This document shows, piece after piece, positions 1 through 10,136 of a stretch of DNA of 64,000 bases; position 1 is the first letter of the stretch; every line of letters starts with the position of its first letter. Source of the DNA: Sideroxydans sp. (GTDB lineage Bacteria; Pseudomonadota; Gammaproteobacteria; Burkholderiales; Gallionellaceae); contig DAIDAJ010000036.1 in the NCBI GenBank assembly GCA_027310665.1, positions 1 to 64,000 of the forward strand, given 5' to 3'. Under the pieces are notes generated by a model that made no database searches, was not told the DNA's origin, and saw only the letters and a list, made by a program, of their open reading frames with translations. The position numbers were made by a program, and so were the translations under genes.

Positions 1-129
1 GCTAGATTCTTCATCGACGTTTGGGGTGTGGGTGGGAGAGTTCTCAGGAAGTCTGTCCGCAATGCGGCAGATGCTAGTCGATGTCCCTCCACCCCAGTTC
101 CTTCCAGTCTCTCAAGAAGGAACCGCAAA

Positions 130-235
130 TACCATACAAGCCTGTCGAAGGGCTCGTTCGATAACACGCTGAATGTTGGGCATCCTCCATTCATGGTTCG
201 ACAAGCTGTGCGTGTGCTGTCGGGGCGAATGTCCT
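130..235 (-). repeat. Dispersed TTCGAC/GTCGAA repeat copy upstream of the first GT4 gene
   Basis: Shares gtcgaaccatgaatgg-gaggat and cccttcgacaggct with 1795-1920 in opposite orientation. Confidence 0.6.
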
Positions 236-567
236 TTACAGCCGCGGTCTACCCCGTGCGGGTGCAGCACGAACCGCAGTGGGGTTCAAAGCATGCCAGC
301 ATCAATAAGGTAGTTGGCAGTCTATGCCTCAGTACACTCACGTCAGTGCATGTCGCCTCGTTGCGGAATTCGATTTCGTTGCGTAGTATCCGCCTCGCAC
401 GCGTGACGAAATATTTTTTGCAGTGTCATCATGCCTGCGATATAGATAGCGTATGCATGTGACAGAGCGTATTTGCTACTCCCGAGCCCGGAAATTCAAG
501 AAGTCACGGTTATCACTTTACTTGCGAATTTGAATAACGCCTGAAATCTTGCCAAAAAATTGAGCCA

Positions 568-1776
568 ATGAATCAACCCAAAATCGCGTATTTCATTAAT
601 CAATATCCCAAGGTTAGCCACAGCTTCATCCGCAGGGAAATACTTGCCATGGAACGACAAGGTTTCGCGATCCAGCGTATCGCGCTGCGGGGTTGGGATG
701 CCAAGCTGGTCGATGCCGACGATCTGCGAGAACGAGAGCACACTCGCTATGTCTTGCAGGCTGGCGTGACCGGCTTGATACTGGCTGTGATACATATCTC
801 GCTCACACACCCGGTGCGTTTTTTTGGCGCACTCAAGTTAGCGTTGAAGATGAGTATCCATGCGGATCGTCCATGGCCCTTTCACTTGGCATGTCTAGCG
901 GAAGCATGCCGCATCATTCCATGGCTAAAGGAATCCGGCGTACGCCATGTTCACGCCCATTTCGGTGACAATTCCACTGAAGTGGCGATGCTGATAGAAG
1001 CTTTGGGTGCGGCCTCATACAGTTTTACTGTACATAGAACAGAGTTCGACAGGCCGGAGTTTCTGAAACTGGGTGAAAAGATCAGGCACGCTTCGTTTGT
1101 AGTCGCAATCAGCTCTTTTGCTCGAAGTCAGTTGTACAGATGGGCGGACTATGCCGACTGGCCAAAAGTGCATGTGGTTCATTGCGGTTTGGAACAGACT
1201 TTTTACGACGTCCAGGCAGTGCCGATTCCATCGGCGCCTCGCGTAGTCTGCGTAGGCCGATTATGTGAAGAGAAAGGACAAATGCTGCTGGTAGATGCAG
1301 TGAGCCGTCTCGTACAAAAGGGAACCAACATCGAACTGGTACTTGCAGGCGATGGAGATATGCGCCCGGAGCTGGAATCACAAATATTGCGTCATAAATT
1401 GCAGGATAACGTCAGAATCACAGGCTGGATCAGCAGCGCTCAAGTCAGGGAAGAGATATTGGCGGCACGTGCACTGGTTTTGCCCAGCTTCTCCGAGGGT
1501 TTGCCGGTCGTGATTATGGAAGCCATGGCCTTGCGCAGACCGATACTGACCACTTACGTAGCCGGGATCCCTGAATTGATCCGTCCGGGCGTGGATGGCT
1601 GGCTTTTTCCGGCCGGTGACGTAGATGGTCTGGTAACAGTGCTGGAGGAGTTTCTGGCAACTCCGATTGAGACACTCGAAAGGATGGGCGAAGCTGCTCG
1701 ACAGCGAGTGCTAGAACGGCATTCGGTGGACACCGAGGCAAAGAAATTGGCACAGCTTTTTCACTCTATAATTTGA
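568..1776 (+). CDS. Glycosyltransferase family 4 (exopolysaccharide type)
   Basis: 402-aa ORF; GT-B C-terminal pattern VVCVGRLCEEKGQ...LVLAGDGDMRPELE...VLPSFSEGLPVVIMEAMA. Confidence 0.88.
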   Translation: MNQPKIAYFINQYPKVSHSFIRREILAMERQGFAIQRIALRGWDAKLVDADDLREREHTRYVLQAGVTGLILAVIHISLTHPVRFFGALKLALKMSIHADRPWPFHLACLAEACRIIPWLKESGVRHVHAHFGDNSTEVAMLIEALGAASYSFTVHRTEFDRPEFLKLGEKIRHASFVVAISSFARSQLYRWADYADWPKVHVVHCGLEQTFYDVQAVPIPSAPRVVCVGRLCEEKGQMLLVDAVSRLVQKGTNIELVLAGDGDMRPELESQILRHKLQDNVRITGWISSAQVREEILAARALVLPSFSEGLPVVIMEAMALRRPILTTYVAGIPELIRPGVDGWLFPAGDVDGLVTVLEEFLATPIETLERMGEAARQRVLERHSVDTEAKKLAQLFHSII

Positions 1777-1794
1777 GGAAACGTCGATCAAGTC

Positions 1795-1920
1795 CGTTCG
1801 TGGTGATCCTTCGACTATGCTCGGGGCTGAAGGCGAGGTCGAACCATGAATGGGGAGGATTAGCATTCAATATGTATGTTATTTGGCCCCCTTCGACAAG
1901 CTCAGGGCGAACGGACAAGA
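1795..1920 (+). repeat. Dispersed TTCGAC/GTCGAA repeat copy downstream of the first GT4 gene
   Basis: gtccgttcgtggtgatccttcgac...gtcgaaccatgaatggggaggat...cccttcgacaagctcagggcgaacggac. Confidence 0.65.
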
Positions 1921-2029
1921 TCTGCGTTTCCTTAAATACATTATCCTGCAATACAGCGACACGGCTGGACTTTTAATGACTGTTTTGGAGAATCTCAATG
2001 AGTAGTTTTTACCGGATACTTGCTCAATC

Positions 2030-2965
2030 ATGAAAGTTGGAAATGGCTATGTGCTGATTTCTCCCTGCCGCGATGAAGCAGATTACATGCGACAGACTCT
2101 GGATTCAGTAGTTGCGCAGTCACTACGTCCCGCCAAGTGGATCATTATCGACGATGGCTCGACCGATGAGACTCCGCAAATACTTGGAGAGTATGCAAGA
2201 CAGCACGACTGGATCGAAATTGTGACACGAAGCAACCGGGGCCGCCGCGCAGTCGGACCCGGCGTTATCGATGCATTTTATGCGGGACTTGATACCATCA
2301 GCCTGGGTGATTTCGAGTACCTGTGCAAATTTGATCTTGATCTGAATATTCCTCCCCGATATTTTGAGTTATTGATTGAACGGATGAAGCAGCAGCCACG
2401 TCTTGGTACCTGTAGCGGAAAGCCGTATTTCCCCGATCCGGATACCGGCGAACTTATCAGCGAAATGTGCGGCGATGAGATGTCGGTGGGTATGACGAAG
2501 TTTTATCGTACGCGCTGCTTTGAAGAGATTGGTGGCTTTGTCCGCGAAGTGATGTGGGACGGAATTGACTGTCATACCTGCCGGATGAAAGGGTGGCTTG
2601 CTCGCAGTTGGGATGATCCGGATTTGCGTTTCCTTCATTTGCGTGCAATGGGCTCAAGCCAGAAAGGAATGCTTACCGGGCGGCAGCGCCATGGATTTGG
2701 CCAGTACTTCATGGGGACCTGGTTTCCCTACATGGTTGCCAGCGCCGCGTTTCGAATGACTCGTCCTCCAGTTGTCGTTGGTGGGCTTGCGATGCTTTGG
2801 GGGTATATAACGAGCTGGGCAAGAGGTCTTCCAAAATACAACAATGCTGAGTTCATTCGATTTCTCCATGCTTACCAGAAGCGTTGCATGATCGTGGGAA
2901 AGCGAAAGGCGACGGAAGAAATCGAACAAAAAATCCTGGGTACAAACCATCAGGTGGTCGTGTGA
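2030..2965 (+). CDS. Glycosyltransferase family 2
   Basis: 311-aa ORF with N-terminal GT-A pattern ISPCRDEADYMRQTLDSVVAQSLRPAKWIIIDDGSTDET. Confidence 0.87.
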   Translation: MKVGNGYVLISPCRDEADYMRQTLDSVVAQSLRPAKWIIIDDGSTDETPQILGEYARQHDWIEIVTRSNRGRRAVGPGVIDAFYAGLDTISLGDFEYLCKFDLDLNIPPRYFELLIERMKQQPRLGTCSGKPYFPDPDTGELISEMCGDEMSVGMTKFYRTRCFEEIGGFVREVMWDGIDCHTCRMKGWLARSWDDPDLRFLHLRAMGSSQKGMLTGRQRHGFGQYFMGTWFPYMVASAAFRMTRPPVVVGGLAMLWGYITSWARGLPKYNNAEFIRFLHAYQKRCMIVGKRKATEEIEQKILGTNHQVVV

Positions 2966-3762
2966 AAATGCTATTGGACTCTCAATCCGTCGTGCTTATA
3001 GAAGGCATACCATTTGCCAAATTAAAAATGAAGGAAGTCGTGGACCTGATCATTCGCCAACATTCGCAGGGTTATGGTGGATGGATAGTGACACCCAACG
3101 TTGACATATTGCATCGCCTGGTAACGGATACATCATTCCGCGCGCTCGTTAGTAGCGAATCCACTCTTTTTACGGCAGATGGTGCCCCCATCGTCTGGCT
3201 GAGTCGCATATTGGGCACGCCTCTGCCTGAACGAGTCACAGGATCAGATATTTTTGTCGAACTTGTGTCAGAGGCTGCGCAAAATGGAAAGTCGATCTTC
3301 CTGTTAGGGGGGAACCCGGGTGTCGCGAAAATTGCAGCAGATATACTTCAGCTAAGGCACCCAGCGCTCTGCATCGCCGGGTGCTATGCACCGCCATTTG
3401 GATTCGAAAGTAATCTGGAGGAGATAGCCATAATTCGAAACTTTATGGCTACGACCCGGCCAGACATCATATTTGTAGGCTTGGGATCGCCCAAGCAGGA
3501 AAAAGTAATCGCGATGATGCGAGAGCTTTTGCCAACATCATGGTGGCTTGGAATAGGTGTCAGTTTCAGTTTTGTGGCAGGAGATGTTAAGCGAGCTCCT
3601 GTCTGGATGAGGAACGTTGGTTTGGAATGGTTTTATCGTGTCATGCAGGAGCCGAAACGACTTTTCAAGCGATATTTCTTGGTTAACATCCCTTTTGCGC
3701 TCAGATTGTTTGGTGGGAATCTGATTAAGCGGATGGGGCTGTCATTCAATAACCGAAAGTAA
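2962..3762 (+). CDS. WecB/TagA/CpsF family glycosyltransferase (GT26)
   Basis: TPNVDILHRLV, FTADGAPIVWLSRILG, GSDIF, FVGLGSPKQEK motifs; GTG 2962 or ATG 2968 preferred over the ORF-track start at 2884. Confidence 0.88.
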   Translation: MKMLLDSQSVVLIEGIPFAKLKMKEVVDLIIRQHSQGYGGWIVTPNVDILHRLVTDTSFRALVSSESTLFTADGAPIVWLSRILGTPLPERVTGSDIFVELVSEAAQNGKSIFLLGGNPGVAKIAADILQLRHPALCIAGCYAPPFGFESNLEEIAIIRNFMATTRPDIIFVGLGSPKQEKVIAMMRELLPTSWWLGIGVSFSFVAGDVKRAPVWMRNVGLEWFYRVMQEPKRLFKRYFLVNIPFALRLFGGNLIKRMGLSFNNRK

Positions 3763-3848
3763 GGTCTGGGTTTGGTTCGCTCGGAGTGTCGCCATTTGGT
3801 TCAGGTTCTGAGGAATTCCTCAGTCTGTCATGAAAGCGCCACGGTGGT

Positions 3849-4559
3849 ATGGGGATACCCGTTGCATATCAGAAAATGATCCGTATAGCTCTTTGCCGCA
3901 AACGCCAGATTTGGCTGCCTACAATTTTTGGGTGGCTGCTTCTGCTGACATTCATTTTTGTATTATGTGTGTTCGGTGTGCGAAACATCTATACATTTCT
4001 TGCGCCGAATGATCCGGTTGGTGCTCGCGTCCTTGTGGTGGAGGGTTGGCTTTCTCCAAAGGAGCTTGATCAAGCAATACAAATTTTCAAAATGGGTGGC
4101 TATACACAAGTTGTGACAACCGGCGGCCCGACAGAGTGGCCCGAGGAAAAATATGGCAATTACGCAGTAATGTCGGCGGATTATGTCGCACGACGAGGTA
4201 TAAGACGTGACATGATTCTTGTTGTGCCGGCCCCGCCTTCGGCTCAAGAACGCACGTTTCTGAGTGCTGTGACGTTACGCGAATCTGCGCAACGCTTGGG
4301 AATTAAGCTCGATGCGATCGATCTTGTTTCGTCTGGCGCTCACGCCCGCCGTTCACGACTGCTTTTTCAGATGGCATTGGGATCCAACGTTAATGTAGGT
4401 GTGCTGGCCACCAAACCAGCAGACTTTGGGCCAGAAACATGGTGGCAAACAAGCAAAGGTGTGGAGTCAATAATTTTTCAGTCGATTGGCTTGCTCTGGG
4501 TGAAGTGTTTCTTCTGGCCAAGTCCTCCAGGCTCCCGGCAGGAACGCTGGGGTTTATAA
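3849..4559 (+). CDS. YdcF/ElyC-like (DUF218) protein with N-terminal TM helix
   Basis: VLVVEGWLSPKELDQAIQIFKMGGYTQVVTTGG; N-terminal hydrophobic segment. Confidence 0.65.
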   Translation: MGIPVAYQKMIRIALCRKRQIWLPTIFGWLLLLTFIFVLCVFGVRNIYTFLAPNDPVGARVLVVEGWLSPKELDQAIQIFKMGGYTQVVTTGGPTEWPEEKYGNYAVMSADYVARRGIRRDMILVVPAPPSAQERTFLSAVTLRESAQRLGIKLDAIDLVSSGAHARRSRLLFQMALGSNVNVGVLATKPADFGPETWWQTSKGVESIIFQSIGLLWVKCFFWPSPPGSRQERWGL

Positions 4560-4688
4560 TTTTGGGAGACAATCTTAGGGCGGTGGGTGCAAAAATAAAG
4601 AACCGCTCGTTGAACAGCATTTTTTTGGCTCAACATGCCTTTGGGCTTTTAATTTGCGTCATAGCGTTTCACTTTTGATAGAAAAACC

Positions 4689-5666
4689 ATGGTAAACAGA
4701 TTTAAGGTTCTAGATGGATGGCGAGGAGTTAGCATTTCTTTCGTGCTTGCAGGACATCTGCTTCCTTTGGGCCCCAAAAGCTGGCAGATGAACGCCGCAG
4801 TAGCTGCCGCTGGAATGGCTTTGTTTTTTATTCTATCAGGATTTCTAATCACTAATATGTTGCTGAAAGATCAAAATATTGGTAGTTTTTTGATCAGAAG
4901 GTTCATGAGAATCATCCCGCTGGCATGGTTATGCCTGCTTATTACTTTAATTTCGAATTCCTCAAAATTTGAAACCTTTTTGCCTCATTTTTTATTTTAC
5001 GCAAACTGGGAGCCTATGGCCTTAACACACGAGACATCACATTACTGGAGTCTATGCGTTGAAATGCAGTTTTATATATTAATTGCAATATTGGTTTCAG
5101 TTTTTAAATCTCGTGCTTTCATGCTACTACCGATATTATGCGTTGCTGTGACTGCTAATCGGTATTTGAATGGAGTTGAAATTGCGATAAATACCTACTA
5201 CCGCATCGATGAAATTTTGGCTGGATGTGTACTTGCCTTGCTATTTAATTACGGTGATTCAGTAAAGCGTTATATCAGCTTATTTAACCCAGTTTACATG
5301 CTCCCGCTATTGTTACTTTCCGCTCATCCAGCTGGTGGAGTGATCAATTATTTACGTCCTTATATTGCAATGCTTTTAATCGGATCAACTCTGTTTAAGA
5401 CAGAAATGGTTTGGTGGAATAAGTGGTTAACCAACGCACTATTAGTCTATTTGGCAAGTATTTCTTATGCACTTTATGTGATTCATGGTGGGCTAAGATT
5501 TACATGGTTAGGTGAAGGCGAATCGCTTCTGAAATACGCCAAGCGTCCAATACTATTTGCGACTACATTTTTACTGGCTCACTTATCTACGTTTTACTAT
5601 GAGAAATATTGGATCGATCTGGGGAAAAAAGTAACATCAAAGTCTGCAAAACACCATCCTGATTAG
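4689..5666 (+). CDS. Acyltransferase family 3 membrane protein
   Basis: LDGWRGVSISFVLAGHLL, FFILSGFLITNMLL, HYWSLCVEMQFY motifs; many TM segments. Confidence 0.87.
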   Translation: MVNRFKVLDGWRGVSISFVLAGHLLPLGPKSWQMNAAVAAAGMALFFILSGFLITNMLLKDQNIGSFLIRRFMRIIPLAWLCLLITLISNSSKFETFLPHFLFYANWEPMALTHETSHYWSLCVEMQFYILIAILVSVFKSRAFMLLPILCVAVTANRYLNGVEIAINTYYRIDEILAGCVLALLFNYGDSVKRYISLFNPVYMLPLLLLSAHPAGGVINYLRPYIAMLLIGSTLFKTEMVWWNKWLTNALLVYLASISYALYVIHGGLRFTWLGEGESLLKYAKRPILFATTFLLAHLSTFYYEKYWIDLGKKVTSKSAKHHPD

Positions 5667-5759
5667 TTTCTTTAGCTGGGACCCCCTTCGCAGCTATACA
5701 GGCTCAAGCCGGTATTCTTTAAATAACAATTATATTGTTTAGCGCATTGAGGAATCTGA

Positions 5760-6944
5760 ATGAGGCAAACTAAAAATGTTACCACCATACCTAAACTCGC
5801 TAATATTATTTCCAGTTCAAATCTTCGCCAAGTCGGAGTCATTTATCCTGGATATGGATATGAAAGAGTGTCATATGCCTTGCCTGTTAAAGAGACTGAA
5901 TTTAGACGACTCGTTTCTTGGCCAATACATAGGTTCGAACGAAAAGGAACGTTTTACAAATACACGCCGATTATTCTCGGACAGAAAGTTGATTTAATAC
6001 ATACATGGAATGCGATTCCATTATCCAACGTTCCGTTTATTGTTTCGTTTGAAAATGAAATACCACGCTACTTAGGCAAAATCTCGAAATGGCAGGAATC
6101 GCTTGGTTTGTCGCTATTAAATTCAAATCGTTGTTTATCTTTATTGGCGCTTAGTGATATTGCGGCAACATTAGCCAGAAATAAATTTCTCGCTCTTGGT
6201 TATCCAGGAATAGCAAGCAAAGTTAGCGTATTTCGAGGTGGAGTAGATGTCGGAAGCGTATGCAAGGAAAATGAATTTTGTTCAATTGTTGATAGAGATG
6301 GCCCATTAAAAATACTTTTTATTGGCGGCGATATATTTCCCAAGGGATTTGTACCTGCATATTTAGCCATAGACAATCTCATCAAGAAAGGTGCCAATCT
6401 AAATCTAGTAGTTGTTGGGCAATTCAGAGGCAATGGCTATGTATTAAGAGAACACACGCCTAATCCTCAAGAATGGGCTGGGATATTAAAAGACTCAGAT
6501 TGGGTAACTCATCACGAACGTTTGCCGAATAAGGACGTTATCAAACTTATGCAGGAGTGTGATGTTTTGATTTTTCCTTCCTATGATGAATCTTTAGGCT
6601 GGGCGATTATTGAGGCTGCTTTACTTGGAATGCCTACCATAGCAACAAATGTTTTTGCGATTCCTGAATTGGTTAAGCATAATGCAACCGGATACGTCAT
6701 TGATATAAATCTAGGTCAACAGAATCGATGGCAAGGTATTTGGAGTAGTGGAAAACAACTGACGGCAGAGCTAGAAATCGCAAATGAAAATATTCGCAAA
6801 GGCATTGAGAACGCCATTTCTATTTTGTTAAACAATCCTGCTCTGCTTAATGATTGGGGCCGTGCTGCCCAAAAACATATGAATCAACTCTATAATATAG
6901 AAACTGCGGCAGTCCATCTTAATCTCATTTATGATGGCAAATGA
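5760..6944 (+). CDS. Glycosyltransferase family 4
   Basis: LKILFIGGDIFPKG...DVLIFPSYDESLGWAIIEAALLGMPTIATNVFAIPELV. Confidence 0.85.
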   Translation: MRQTKNVTTIPKLANIISSSNLRQVGVIYPGYGYERVSYALPVKETEFRRLVSWPIHRFERKGTFYKYTPIILGQKVDLIHTWNAIPLSNVPFIVSFENEIPRYLGKISKWQESLGLSLLNSNRCLSLLALSDIAATLARNKFLALGYPGIASKVSVFRGGVDVGSVCKENEFCSIVDRDGPLKILFIGGDIFPKGFVPAYLAIDNLIKKGANLNLVVVGQFRGNGYVLREHTPNPQEWAGILKDSDWVTHHERLPNKDVIKLMQECDVLIFPSYDESLGWAIIEAALLGMPTIATNVFAIPELVKHNATGYVIDINLGQQNRWQGIWSSGKQLTAELEIANENIRKGIENAISILLNNPALLNDWGRAAQKHMNQLYNIETAAVHLNLIYDGK

Positions 6945-6986
6945 ACCAAAACGTCTCGCGTAAGATATTACATTGCGAATTCGAAT

Positions 6987-7922
6987 TTATTTTTCTGGAC
7001 GTAATGCAATCCAATCTATAGCGCCTGCGACTTTAGCTCTGTTAGCAATATCTTTAAAAGACTGGTTCTTATTATTGCGAATTAGGTCCTTAAACTTATG
7101 CTCCATACGATAGCTTAAGTATAGAACTTTGCCCAGAACCTTTAATAATTTAGTGGATCGGCTACCCATTGCTGCTAAGGCAAAATATCCACTATATCCC
7201 CGCCCCGGCCAGATATGCTCAATATGAAACTCGGCTTGAGTTAATAATTCGATGACGCCAAGAGGTGTCATATGGAAATAGCTTCTGTCATGCCAAGGTT
7301 CGAGAAACGACACGTTCCCTAGAAAATATCCACCTGGTTTCACCACACGGTACAACTCTTGAGCTGCCAAAAAAGGGCATGCCAGATGTTCAAAAACTGC
7401 GGCGCAGTAGACAATATCAAATTGCTGATCGCGAAATGGTAAGAAATGAGCATCACATAGATAATTTGGCCCACCATATTTTTGCAGCCAATCAGATACT
7501 CGTTCCTTTGAAATATCTACACCAACGTATGACCATCCTTTATCTTCAAAAAATTTTCGGTTTTGCCCTCCGCCGCAGCCAATTTCCAAGACTCGACTTC
7601 CTTTGGGCAAGCGGTTAAAGATATATACATGAGCAGGGTCAAGATGATATGGCAATTTTTCACTTAGTGAAGCTAAGGGGGGGTCAATTAAGAGCTGTTC
7701 AAGCTGGCCATCACTTATAAATGATCGATCACTTTTAAATGTGAACTGTACATGCCTATTTACATTGGGCGCAATTAAGACTGGGGTACCTTCATCCTTC
7801 TGAAACGTCAGCCCACAAAACTCACATCCATCAGTGGATACAAGTTGATTGCTACAATTTGGGCAAGATAATATTTCGCTTGACGGATTTTTCATAGCCA
7901 CTCCACAATTATCACTAGGCAC
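6987..7922 (-). CDS. Class I SAM-dependent methyltransferase with N-terminal zinc-ribbon-like segment
   Basis: VLEIGCGGGQNRKFFEDKGWSYVGVDIS; CPNCSNQ...CEFCG at N terminus; YRVVKPGGYF. Confidence 0.85.
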   Translation of the reverse strand: MPSDNCGVAMKNPSSEILSCPNCSNQLVSTDGCEFCGLTFQKDEGTPVLIAPNVNRHVQFTFKSDRSFISDGQLEQLLIDPPLASLSEKLPYHLDPAHVYIFNRLPKGSRVLEIGCGGGQNRKFFEDKGWSYVGVDISKERVSDWLQKYGGPNYLCDAHFLPFRDQQFDIVYCAAVFEHLACPFLAAQELYRVVKPGGYFLGNVSFLEPWHDRSYFHMTPLGVIELLTQAEFHIEHIWPGRGYSGYFALAAMGSRSTKLLKVLGKVLYLSYRMEHKFKDLIRNNKNQSFKDIANRAKVAGAIDWIALRPEK

Positions 7923-8086
7923 ATAATGTTTCCCTCGGTTGCCTGTAATAAAAAAACAAAATTTTCAGATGCCTTGCCAAGCGTCGATATGGGAGTGGCG
8001 TACCTCATTCCATCATCAATCAGAACCATAGCCCGCCACTAAATCAAGCGCCTTACGCGAGCCTAAGATACTTTACGTGCTCATCA

Positions 8087-9979
8087 TTACTCGTAAGCTC
8101 CAATACTTGGAGAAACAGATCTTGCTGCATTTGTTATGTCTGTCGCAGGCGCATTCGCAGCATTGCCGGTACCAACCAGCGGCAATCCTACAGGTGTAAA
8201 ATACGGCGCGAATAATTGTGCACCTGTCTTGGTTTCATCCAAAGCAGGGATAGTCAGAGGGGTTGAGAACGACCAGCCAGGATTTGCATAAGTTGATGCG
8301 TTAACAGTATCAAATCCTGTACCTGATAAGCCCGCTGTTGCGGCATATGCTTGCCATGCAGCCAATAAATAAAATGTTGTTTGACCATCAAATACCCATT
8401 TTGCAGAACTATCATTTGAATAGCAATTATTGTTATTGATGAATGCGTATGATGCCAATGGTAATGAGTAAGTAAAGCAATTAACTTTATTTGATCCATG
8501 AGTTGACCCAGCGTACATCACCGTGTTATTGGCGATAATATGGCCAGTGCCTTCAAGGCCAACCACTACGCCACCACTTGGCATGCCTTGCGTATTGTTC
8601 GTGTCATAATAAACTGTGTTATTAACTATTTTGACATTATTCTCAACCATATCTTGTGCACGAGCAAGTGTGCCTGGACTTGAGATGCCACCACCTGCCT
8701 GATTGTTTTGGAATATTATTAGATTGTTTTCTATTACGCAGCTCGGGCATGTAGATATAGCAATTCCTAAATTTCCACTGTTAACAATTATGTTGTTAGA
8801 AAATACTGCATTTGCCAGGAAGATAGGATGTGCTGCAAGCGTTGTGTTGGTAAATGAAATGCCCCAGCATCCAGCCCCAACGGCCGTTGGCGACTCAGCA
8901 ATGACATTCCCACTAACTACCAATCCTGTCACTGCGACATGGCCAGATAGTGCAGTCCCGTTACACATTGTTCCAGCACTGATTCCGGTGACATAGTTTC
9001 CTACTATAGAAATATTGGATACTGGTATCTGTTGATTAGAGAGGTAGATTGCATGATCGTAGATAGTGTCACTACCCGTGTCGATAAATGAATTATAGTT
9101 AATTATTAGGTTGGAGCTTACCCCCAAATATCCATCGCTTAAGTTATTAGCGAAATGATTACCGATGATGGTTATATTGCTAGTGCTATCCATAGCGTCA
9201 TTTACACCAATACCAAAACCGACTATGTCATTATTCTCTATAGTGATGTCATGTATTGGCTGTGTAGAGGAATTAAGGCTACTGTTGTAATAAAGATAGA
9301 ATCCTCTACTGAAACCATCTGGAGGACTTTGGGTTCCCTGCAATCTAAGGTTCATGATCCGGTACCCCCCTCCCCCATTGACCGTTGAAATCATAGAGTA
9401 GCTATTACCACCACTTTTGGGTGGATTATTGAGAATTGGCTTTGCCCCAGTACCGCCAACGGGATATTCTCTTAGCTCGTTGCAAATACTTCCGATTGGG
9501 CATGTACTGTTTGCTGCAAGTGATATTCCGTTATACCCCAGACCAACAGGAGTAAAAGATCCGCCCTGGCAGAGAGCAGCGGTTCTATGTGCTCCACCAT
9601 TTAACCAAGTACGCGCCGCATTGATCGTCTGATACGGAGAAGCCTGCGTACCATTTCCAGTGGTGTCACTTCCCTGCATAGAGCCTGCTGCAGCGCAAGA
9701 TTGGTTTGGCCCACTACAATCACAATAATATTGAACACTGTTGCCTGAAAGATAAGGGGTGGATACGGCATCACATTGTGCTTTGGCAATACTGCCTATT
9801 GCAGGTTGAGGCGTACAATGCAGAATTGGCAGAATTGCCCAACTTGGGCCATTGCTGGTGCTAGTGCCGTCAGGAATAAGCCCCCCGCCGCAAGAAGTTG
9901 TGAGACCTGAAATTGCGAATAGCGCCACAAAAGCGATTAGTGAATGAGTCTTGGATCCACCCGTTTCGTTATTTCTCAT
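8087..9979 (-). CDS. Lipoprotein with right-handed parallel beta-helix repeats (possible polysaccharide lyase/epimerase)
   Basis: Lipobox-like LTTSC near N terminus; repeated I.NN.I/NI.I.GN.F rungs across about 400 aa. Confidence 0.75.
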   Translation of the reverse strand: MRNNETGGSKTHSLIAFVALFAISGLTTSCGGGLIPDGTSTSNGPSWAILPILHCTPQPAIGSIAKAQCDAVSTPYLSGNSVQYYCDCSGPNQSCAAAGSMQGSDTTGNGTQASPYQTINAARTWLNGGAHRTAALCQGGSFTPVGLGYNGISLAANSTCPIGSICNELREYPVGGTGAKPILNNPPKSGGNSYSMISTVNGGGGYRIMNLRLQGTQSPPDGFSRGFYLYYNSSLNSSTQPIHDITIENNDIVGFGIGVNDAMDSTSNITIIGNHFANNLSDGYLGVSSNLIINYNSFIDTGSDTIYDHAIYLSNQQIPVSNISIVGNYVTGISAGTMCNGTALSGHVAVTGLVVSGNVIAESPTAVGAGCWGISFTNTTLAAHPIFLANAVFSNNIIVNSGNLGIAISTCPSCVIENNLIIFQNNQAGGGISSPGTLARAQDMVENNVKIVNNTVYYDTNNTQGMPSGGVVVGLEGTGHIIANNTVMYAGSTHGSNKVNCFTYSLPLASYAFINNNNCYSNDSSAKWVFDGQTTFYLLAAWQAYAATAGLSGTGFDTVNASTYANPGWSFSTPLTIPALDETKTGAQLFAPYFTPVGLPLVGTGNAANAPATDITNAARSVSPSIGAYE

Positions 9980-10136
9980 GGCTATGTCCTCACAATAGTT
10001 GCTGAATTTTACTCAGAATAGCTGATGACTTTAATGTCGAATATTTAAGCATCAATATTTGCTAAATGCCTATCTCATTAGTAAGCATGCCGAGAATCAT
10101 ATCCTTTATTATCACACCATATGCGATTATGGATAC

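Noticed and set aside
28-462. 144-aa plus-strand ORF at window start
   Set aside because: Overlaps the dispersed repeat at 130-235 and has no domain-like sequence; probably non-coding.
8087-9979. Repetitive beta-helix gene as a possible CRISPR or tandem DNA repeat
   Set aside because: Repetition is at the protein level with divergent DNA; no regular direct repeats or spacers seen. No CRISPR array noticed anywhere in the window.
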